Assembly: GCF_036227485.1 (NCBI RefSeq)
Contig: NZ_CP109479.1
Coordinates: 7,192,001 to 7,256,000, forward strand
Reading direction: 5' to 3'
Origin: Streptomyces sp. NBC_01451
GTDB taxonomy: Bacteria > Actinomycetota > Actinomycetes > Streptomycetales > Streptomycetaceae
Length of the DNA stretch: 64,000 nucleotides
Shown here: one piece after another, positions 58,580 through 64,000 of the stretch
Position numbering within the stretch: the first letter of the stretch is position 1
Layout: the number at the start of each line of letters is the position of its first letter
Program-made: the position numbers and the translations under genes
Notes under the pieces: generated by a model
What the model was told of the DNA's origin: nothing
The model's input: only the letters and a program-made list of their open reading frames with translations
The model's database searches: none

Positions 58580-60103
58580 GTGCTCCGCACAGGCCGTCAC
58601 GTCACCATGCTCACCGAAGGCACCTACCCGCACGTCCACGGAGGGGTAAGCACCTGGTGCGACCAGCTCGTCAAGGGCATGCCGGAGGTCGACTTCCACA
58701 TAGTCTCGCTCACCGGCAGCGGTCGCGAACCCGTCGCCTGGGAGCTGCCGCCCAACGTCTACCGGCACACCTCCGTGCCGACCTGGGGACCGCGACCCGG
58801 TCGCGCGAGAGCGCCGCTGGGCCGGTCCCGCCGCCGATTCATCGACTCCTACGAGCGTTTCCTGCTGTCCTTCCTGGACCCGGCGGCGCCCTGCGACTTC
58901 GGTGAGGCCCTCTACGAACTCGCCGAACTCGCCCGCGACGGACGCCTGTCGGCGGCCCTGCGCACCGAGTCGGCGCTGCGCTCGCTGATCTGGATATGGA
59001 CGATGCCGCATCTGCCGACGGCCGACGCGCGCCCGACGGTTCACGACGCCCTGACGGCAACCGACCTGCTGGAGCACGCGCTTCGGCCGCTGGGCACCCG
59101 CATCCCCGAGGACTCGGTGGCCCACGCGGTCAGCAGCGGTCTCGCCACCCTGCCCGCGCTCGCCGCGCACAAGCTGGACGGTGTGCCGTTCCTCCTCACC
59201 GAGCACGGCATCTATCTGCGCGAGCGCTACCTCGGCTACCGCAGCGGTGAACAGCGCTGGCCCGTCAAGGCGTTCATGCTCGGCTTCTACCGCGAGCTGA
59301 ACTCCCTCGGCTACCGCGAGGCCGACCTCATCACCCCCTGCAACCAGTACAACCGCCGCTGGGAGGAGCGCGGCGGCGCCGACAGCGACAAGATCCGCAC
59401 GGTCTACAACGGCGTCGACCCGCACGCCTTCCCGCACGCCGGTCCCGAGCCCGAGGTCCCCACCCTCACCTGGTGCGGACGCGTCGACCCCATCAAGGAC
59501 CTGGAGACACTGCTCCACGCCTACGCCATGGTCCGTGCCGAACTCCCGGAAACCAGACTGCGGTTGTTCGGCCCGGTACCGGCGGGCGGCGAGGCCTACC
59601 GGACCCGCCTGGAGAAGCTCGCCGCCGAACTCGGCGTCACCGACGGACTGACCTTCGAGGGCCGTATCACCGAGGTCTGGCGCGCCTACGCGGCCGGTCA
59701 CATCGTCATGCTGTCGTCCATCTCCGAAGGCTTCCCGTTCTCCATCATCGAGGCGATGTCCTGCGGCCGTACGACGGTCTCGACGGACGTCGGCGGAGTG
59801 AGCGAGGCCGTCGGCGACACCGGCCTCGTGGTCCCGCCGCGCGAACCGGAGAAGATGGCCGCCGCCGCACTGACCCTGCTCCGGGACGACGAACGGCGCC
59901 TGAAACTGGGCCAGTTGGCCCGTCAGCGAGTGATCGACCGCTTCACGCTCCGCCGTTCCGTGGACGCCTTCCGGACGATCTACCAGGAACTCGCGGGCCG
60001 GCCCGAGGTGTACGAACCCACCCTGGAGACCGTCGCCGACTGGACCCTCGAACTGCGCGACCCCTGGTACGAAGCCGTCGCGACGGAAGGAGCCGGCTGG
60101 TGA
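58580..60103 (+). CDS. PelF-like GT4 glycosyltransferase
   Basis: A 507-aa cytosolic glycosyltransferase, GTG start behind GGGGAG. The opening HVTMLTEGTYPHVHGGVSTW, then CDQLVKGMPEVDFHIVSLTG is the hallmark of PelF, the enzyme that polymerises UDP-GalNAc-type sugars for the Pel exopolysaccharide. The GT4 donor-site motif E-x7-E is in EGFPFSIIEAMSCGRTTVST, and LTWCGRVDPIKDLETLLHAY marks the second Rossmann domain. There is no signal peptide or TM helix. Its stop overlaps the start of the membrane protein gene by 4 bases (GTGA), so the two are coupled, as expected for a synthase and its membrane partner. Confidence 0.88.
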   Translation: MLRTGRHVTMLTEGTYPHVHGGVSTWCDQLVKGMPEVDFHIVSLTGSGREPVAWELPPNVYRHTSVPTWGPRPGRARAPLGRSRRRFIDSYERFLLSFLDPAAPCDFGEALYELAELARDGRLSAALRTESALRSLIWIWTMPHLPTADARPTVHDALTATDLLEHALRPLGTRIPEDSVAHAVSSGLATLPALAAHKLDGVPFLLTEHGIYLRERYLGYRSGEQRWPVKAFMLGFYRELNSLGYREADLITPCNQYNRRWEERGGADSDKIRTVYNGVDPHAFPHAGPEPEVPTLTWCGRVDPIKDLETLLHAYAMVRAELPETRLRLFGPVPAGGEAYRTRLEKLAAELGVTDGLTFEGRITEVWRAYAAGHIVMLSSISEGFPFSIIEAMSCGRTTVSTDVGGVSEAVGDTGLVVPPREPEKMAAAALTLLRDDERRLKLGQLARQRVIDRFTLRRSVDAFRTIYQELAGRPEVYEPTLETVADWTLELRDPWYEAVATEGAGW

Positions 60104-61590
60104 GCGGAAGCATCTGGATGCCGCCCGGAGCGGGCCCCGGCACGCTCCCCGCCATTCCCCGCCAGCGCATCGCCCCCAGCTGGGCGGAGCCCGACCCCGT
60201 GGACCAACTCGCGGCCCGGCTCGACGACTTCATAGCCGCCGCCGTCCACCCGGACGAGATAGCCGCCCTCCTGGAGTCCGACGGCCTGTCGGACGACCAG
60301 ATACGCGAGCGGTACGGCGTCAAGAACTCCTTCGCGCTCGCCGAGGAGTTGTACGAACGGGTCGAGCGCCGCTGTCCCGAACCCGAGGGCCCGGCCCACG
60401 ACCCTTGGCGGACAAGCCTGTTGGGCTGCCTCCTGAGAGGCGTCGTCTTCGCCCTCCCCGGCCTCGGATACGTCCTCGGGGCCCCGTTCCTGGCCGGCCC
60501 GCGTGACGGCTTCGGCCTCCCGGCCGGCACGATCCCGCTCCTCGCCGGCGCCCTGGTCGGCTGGACCTGGAACCAGGGCCTGGCCCACCGCGCGTACTCC
60601 TGGCTCAGCCTGGGCGACCGACCGGCGGCTCGCCGCTCCCTCCTGCTCGGCGCCCCCGTCGGGGCACTTCTCGGCTCCCTGGTGGCCCTCGTCGCCATCG
60701 GCACGGCGAGCACCGGCGCGATCGTCTTCGCCGCGGCCCAGTCCTGCTACCTCGCCGCAGCAACCGCCCTACTGGTCCTGGGCCGCGAACGCACCCTGCT
60801 CGCCGCCTTGTCGCCGATGGCGGCGGGCGCGGTCCTGACGATGATCCGACCCGTGCCCGACACCTGGCGACTGGTCCTTCTGCTGGGCTCCCTGGCGGCG
60901 GTGGTGATCCTGGGGCTACTGGAAGTCGCGCCCGACCGCATCGGACCCAAGGGGCGCGGGGCTGTACTTGGTTTGCGGCTACCGCCGCGTGGGCGCGACC
61001 AGCCACGATGGAGCCGCAGCCGACTGACCACAACGGCCCCCCGACTCGCAGGCTCCCTCCCGTACGCCCTGTTCGGCCTCGGCAGCGGCGTCCTGGTCCT
61101 CTACGCGGCCCTGGGCGGAGCCCCCGCAGCCGTCGCGCTGACGTTGAGCATGGGCCCCGCCGAATGGCTCCTGCACCGTTTCCGCAGCAACAGCCTCGCC
61201 GGACTGCGCTCCACCAGCACGTCGAAGGACTTCTGGCGCACCGCGGCCGTCACCCTCATCGAGTGCCTCAGCGCCTACCTCGCCACCCTCCTCGTCCTCA
61301 GCCTCGCCGTCTCGGCCCTCTGGCCGCACGCTCAAGGCGTGGGAGGCGTCGGACTCGCCGGCCTGCTCCTCCTCGGCGTGGTCCTCTGGACGGGTCTGCT
61401 GCTGCAGTCCGTCGGCGCCGTCATCGGCGCGGCAGCGGTCTGCTGTCTCGCCGCCCTCGCCCAGACCCTGGCCCTGGCGACCCACGCGGGCAGCCCGCCC
61501 TGGGTGGGCCTGACCGTGTACGGGACGGCCGCCGGCGTCCAGGCGGCCCTGGTCGGCGGCCTCCTCGGCAGGGCGACCGCCCACCGCTGA
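60100..61590 (+). CDS. Twelve-TM membrane protein, candidate polysaccharide exporter (PelG-like)
   Basis: A 496-aa protein. Residues 1-110 are soluble and acidic, with DEIAALLESDGLSDDQIRER then SFALAEELYERVERR, a small helical domain. About 12 transmembrane helices follow (for example LLRGVVFALPGLGYVLGAPF, LLLGAPVGALLGSLVALVAI, RLVLLLGSLAAVVILGLLEV, GVGLAGLLLLGVVLWTGLLL). Between helices 6 and 7 a 54-bp dispersed repeat is read in frame as GRGAVLGLRLPPRGRDQP, in a basic, probably cytosolic loop. Helix number and coupling to a PelF-like enzyme suggest a PelG/MATE-type exporter; sequence similarity was not tested. Confidence 0.7.
   Translation: MSGSIWMPPGAGPGTLPAIPRQRIAPSWAEPDPVDQLAARLDDFIAAAVHPDEIAALLESDGLSDDQIRERYGVKNSFALAEELYERVERRCPEPEGPAHDPWRTSLLGCLLRGVVFALPGLGYVLGAPFLAGPRDGFGLPAGTIPLLAGALVGWTWNQGLAHRAYSWLSLGDRPAARRSLLLGAPVGALLGSLVALVAIGTASTGAIVFAAAQSCYLAAATALLVLGRERTLLAALSPMAAGAVLTMIRPVPDTWRLVLLLGSLAAVVILGLLEVAPDRIGPKGRGAVLGLRLPPRGRDQPRWSRSRLTTTAPRLAGSLPYALFGLGSGVLVLYAALGGAPAAVALTLSMGPAEWLLHRFRSNSLAGLRSTSTSKDFWRTAAVTLIECLSAYLATLLVLSLAVSALWPHAQGVGGVGLAGLLLLGVVLWTGLLLQSVGAVIGAAAVCCLAALAQTLALATHAGSPPWVGLTVYGTAAGVQAALVGGLLGRATAHR
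60951..61004 (+). repeat. 54-bp dispersed repeat, in-frame copy inside a coding region
   Basis: Starts GGGGCGCGGGGCTGTACTTG and ends GGGCGCGACCAGCC. It matches the intergenic copy at 54408-54461 over the same 54 bases with about five differences. Its length is a multiple of three, so the reading frame is kept. Confidence 0.85.
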
Positions 61591-61651
61591 GCCCCAGGCA
61601 CCCCAGGCACCCCAGGAACCCCAGCCGAACGGAACGGACAACAACCCCCAC

Positions 61652-62302
61652 ATGAGCCCGAGCAGTCTCCTGGTCCCGTACTACGAGCACCCGTCCGTCC
61701 GCCCCGCCGAATGGGAGGCGATACTCGCCGCCGCGCCCGGCCTGTACGGGGTGGTCCTGAACCCGGACAACGGCCCCGGCGACCACCCCGATCCGGCGTT
61801 CGCCGAAATCGCCGCCCGACTGCGCGCCGAGGGCGTACGGGTGCTCGGGTACGCCGACACCGACTACGCCCGCCGACCGGTCACCGCCGTCATCCGCGAC
61901 CTGGTTCGCCACCACGACTGGTACGGCGCGGACGGCGCCTTCCTCGACCAGGTCACCTCGGAACCGGACCGGCTCGACCACTACCGGCGCCTGGCGTCGG
62001 CGGCCTGGGGCACCGGCCTGCGCACCCTCGTCCTCAACCACGGTGTCCCGCCGCACCCCTCGTACGCCAGGATCGCCGACGTCCTGGTGACCTTCGAGGG
62101 CACCTGGGACACGTACCGCGCCCAGCGCCCCCACCCCCTGAGCACCCCGGGGACACGCCTGTGCCACCTCGTCTACGGCGTCCCGGTGGACGCCGACCTC
62201 GAAACGGAGGCCAGGACCCGGGGCGCCGACCTGCACTGCGCGGTGCCCGGCACCGGAGACCACCCCTGGGGCACCCTGCCCCACGCCGTGCCCGTGGGCT
62301 GA
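61652..62302 (+). CDS. Spherulin-4-like glycosidase (GH135-related)
   Basis: A 216-aa TIM-barrel-like protein of the spherulation-specific family 4 (Spherulin4). It starts MSPSSLLVPYYEHPSVRPAE and shows GVVLNPDNGPG, GVRVLGYADTDYARR, DWYGADGAFLDQVTSE with the probable acid Asp, LVLNHGVPPHPSYARIADVL and LVTFEGTWDTYR. In fungi this family includes Sph3 (GH135), a hydrolase of alpha-1,4-GalNAc polymer needed for galactosaminogalactan production. No signal peptide or anchor is visible, so it may act inside, or a start further upstream is missed. Fourth gene of the cluster, 61 bases after the membrane protein. Confidence 0.82.
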   Translation: MSPSSLLVPYYEHPSVRPAEWEAILAAAPGLYGVVLNPDNGPGDHPDPAFAEIAARLRAEGVRVLGYADTDYARRPVTAVIRDLVRHHDWYGADGAFLDQVTSEPDRLDHYRRLASAAWGTGLRTLVLNHGVPPHPSYARIADVLVTFEGTWDTYRAQRPHPLSTPGTRLCHLVYGVPVDADLETEARTRGADLHCAVPGTGDHPWGTLPHAVPVG

Positions 62303-62338
62303 GCGGCCGACGGCCGAGCGGCCCGGCGACCGCACGGC

Positions 62339-63145
62339 TCAGCGCAGCGACAGCACGACCAGCGCCGCTGTCGCCGCCGTCTCCGCGAGGCCGCCGAACA
62401 CATCGCCGGTGATCCCGCCGAAGCGGCGCGTGCAGTGTTGCAGGAGGCGTTCGGCGGCGGCGCAGGCCACGATGACCGCGAAGGCGGTGCGGACGATGTC
62501 GAACGCTCCGAAGAACGCGCCGAAGCCGGCCGCCGCGAGCGTCACCAGGGCCGCGACCAGCAGCGCGGAGCGCACGGGCACCGTTCCCGCGACCGCCGCT
62601 CCCAGCCCGTCGGGCCGCGCGGGCGGTACGCCGGTGCGGGCGGCCAGGGTGAGGGCCAGCCGGGCGGCGGTCGCCGACACGACGGCGGCGAGCGCGCCCC
62701 TGGCCCACGAGTCGCCGTACGCCTGTGCGAGCACGGCCACCTGGGCCAGCAGCACGAACAGGAGGGCGAGCACACCGAACGGGCCGATGTCCGACTGCTT
62801 CATGACGCGCAGCGCGTCCTCGGCGGGCTTGCCGCTGCCCAGCCCGTCGGCGGTGTCCGCGAGCCCGTCGAGATGCAGCCCCCGGGTGAGGACGGCGGGC
62901 ACGGCGGCCGTGGCGACGGCGGCGAGCAGCGCACCGGAGCCCAGGAACAGAAGCGTCAGCCCGGCCCCGGCGGCACACACTCCGACGGCCAGACCGGCCA
63001 CCGGCGCGCACAGCATGCCGCCGCGCGCCGCGTCCCGGTCCCAGCGGGTCACCGGCACCGGCAGCACGGTCAGCGTGCCGAAGGCGAACCGGAGCCCGTC
63101 GAGACGGGCGAGCGGGGCTGAAGGTGTGGGCGGAGGCGTGGACAC
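62339..63145 (-). CDS. cobS: Adenosylcobinamide-GDP ribazoletransferase (cobalamin synthase)
   Basis: A 268-aa membrane enzyme that joins adenosylcobinamide-GDP with alpha-ribazole in the last part of vitamin B12 assembly. GTG start. Motifs are FGTLTVLPVPVTRWD, the Asp-rich LHLDGLADTADGLGSG, the MKQSDIGPFGVLALL block and FGGITGDVFGGLAET near the end. About six hydrophobic helices. No B12 riboswitch was recognised upstream; the gene converges on the spherulin-4 gene. Confidence 0.95.
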   Translation of the reverse strand: MSTPPPTPSAPLARLDGLRFAFGTLTVLPVPVTRWDRDAARGGMLCAPVAGLAVGVCAAGAGLTLLFLGSGALLAAVATAAVPAVLTRGLHLDGLADTADGLGSGKPAEDALRVMKQSDIGPFGVLALLFVLLAQVAVLAQAYGDSWARGALAAVVSATAARLALTLAARTGVPPARPDGLGAAVAGTVPVRSALLVAALVTLAAAGFGAFFGAFDIVRTAFAVIVACAAAERLLQHCTRRFGGITGDVFGGLAETAATAALVVLSLR

Positions 63146-63251
63146 CGGCGCAGAGTACCCGGCGGGGGGGCAGGCGGCCCAGGGCAGGGCAAGGCGGTTC
63201 GGGCGGCGAACGAGCAGCCCTTGACATCGGATAAATGGATAAAGTTCATAT

Positions 63252-64000
63252 ATGGGTCATTGGCTGGAGCGGAACATCGTCGAGCCGGGCAAGCTGCCGC
63301 TGCTCCTGGCGCTCGCCGCCTTCGTACTGACGTTCCTCATCACCCGCGTCGTCACCCGGATGATCCGCGCGGGCAAGGGGCCGTTCGGCAACGTCAAGGC
63401 GGGCGGGATGCACATCCATCACGTCGTCCCCGGTGTCGTGCTGACCGTCGTGGGCGGGTTCGGGGCCGTGGCCAGCGGGCAGAGCGGGTTCGGTGCGGGG
63501 CTGTGCGCGGTGCTGTTCGGGATGGGCGCCGGCCTGGTGCTCGACGAGTTCGCGCTGATCCTGCACCTCGACGACGTCTACTGGACCGAGGCCGGCCGGC
63601 AGAGCGTCGAGGTGGTGGTGCTGACGGCGGCCCTGGTCGGCCTGGTCCTCCTGGGCTTCCTGCCCTTCGGGGTGAACGACCTCAGCGACGAGGACATCCA
63701 GAACCGGGGCGGGGCCATGCTCAGCGTCGGCGTCAACTTCCTCTTCTCCCTCCTCGCCCTGAGCAAGGGCAAGGCCCGCACGGCGATCTTCGGCGTGATC
63801 GTCCCCTTCGTCGCGCTCTTCGGCGCCCTCCGCCTGGCCCGCCCCGGTTCCGCCTGGGCGAAACGCTTCTACGGCCGCCGCCCGCGCGCCCGTTCCCGCT
63901 CGGTCCTGCGCGCCTACCGTCACGACCGCCGCTGGGCCGGCCCCCGGCGCCGCGTCCAGGACCTGCTGGGCGGCAAGCCCGACCCCCAGCCGGCCCGCGC
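63252..64000 (+). CDS. Conserved integral membrane protein, 3' truncated by window
   Basis: Open from ATG 63252 to the window edge (249 complete codons). The start MGHWLERNIVEPGKLPLLLA leads into four to six transmembrane helices, with MHIHHVVPGVVLTVVGGFGA (three His) and LDEFALILHLDDVYWTEAGR between them. A long Arg-rich tail follows (YGRRPRARSRSVLRAYRHDR). The His and Asp positions are suggestive of a metal site. No ribosome site is seen before the ATG; TAAAGT ends 6 bases before it, so a leaderless mRNA is possible. A TTGACA (63221-63226) lies upstream but with only 13 bases of spacing. Confidence 0.75.
   Translation, partial: MGHWLERNIVEPGKLPLLLALAAFVLTFLITRVVTRMIRAGKGPFGNVKAGGMHIHHVVPGVVLTVVGGFGAVASGQSGFGAGLCAVLFGMGAGLVLDEFALILHLDDVYWTEAGRQSVEVVVLTAALVGLVLLGFLPFGVNDLSDEDIQNRGGAMLSVGVNFLFSLLALSKGKARTAIFGVIVPFVALFGALRLARPGSAWAKRFYGRRPRARSRSVLRAYRHDRRWAGPRRRVQDLLGGKPDPQPAR

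Noticed and set aside
56417..62302. A complete Pseudomonas-type pel operon
   Set aside because: No PelB, PelC, PelD or PelE equivalents are in the window, and hydrolase and deacetylase are separate genes. The fungal galactosaminogalactan comparison fits better.

Overview
The window looks like part of a Streptomyces chromosome. GC content is very high, codons end in G or C, and GTG starts and AGGAGG-type ribosome sites are common. The gene set also fits: glnII with glnA, lipA with lipB, a homodimeric-type aceE, a two-lipoyl-domain sucB, htpX with pspAB, many GNAT/TetR/GntR/WYL regulators and many secreted proteins. From glnII to pepA, as far as I can recall it, the gene order follows the conserved Streptomyces core (S. 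coelicolor SCO2210 down to about SCO2179). No tRNA, rRNA or CRISPR array was seen.

Layout. 1-5.8 kb: the 3' end of a secreted alpha-amylase, then a giant secreted pullulanase with two GH13 domains. 5.9-16 kb: a SpoIIE-type phosphatase with a degenerate receiver, a small tautomerase, an operon of a PF10118 di-iron-like protein, a flavin/2Fe-2S reductase and a TetR regulator, a sigma-like/membrane fusion protein, a TPR protein, a lipoprotein and a secreted DUF1996 protein. 16.0-16.4 kb holds a LuxR/NarL response-regulator pseudogene. 16.6-26.9 kb: nitrogen region with a receiver-less OmpR-type regulator, glnII and glnA, both with GlnR-box-like operators, interspersed with an ArsC-like protein, pspAB-htpX and a HEAT-repeat protein. 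27-30.4 kb: lipA and lipB, with DUF4191 and a small protein downstream. 30.6-38.6 kb: mixed housekeeping genes (HTH/TPR regulator, FAD oxidoreductase, TIGR01777 epimerase, GNAT, MarP-like membrane protease, PGRP amidase, DUF4240). 38.65-40.1 kb: an IS200/IS605-type element carrying only tnpB.

40.2-56.1 kb: WYL regulator, aceE and its GntR-type neighbour, a MacAB-like ABC efflux operon ending upstream in a lipoprotein and a small secreted protein, then sucB, lpdA and pepA. E1, E2 and E3 subunits of 2-oxoacid dehydrogenases, lipoate synthesis (lipA, lipB) and glutamine synthesis are all in this segment, linking central carbon and nitrogen metabolism.

56.4-62.3 kb: four co-directional genes that form the most interesting unit. 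They encode a secreted CE18/Agd3-like polysaccharide deacetylase, a PelF-like GT4 glycosyltransferase, a 12-TM membrane protein (translationally coupled to the GT) and a spherulin-4/GH135-like glycosidase. Together they resemble a compact bacterial counterpart of the fungal galactosaminogalactan and Pseudomonas Pel biofilm systems (partly deacetylated alpha-1,4-GalNAc polymers). The window ends with cobS and the start of a conserved membrane protein running off the edge.

Several dispersed Streptomyces intergenic repeats are present. One 54-bp copy sits in frame inside the 12-TM protein gene.
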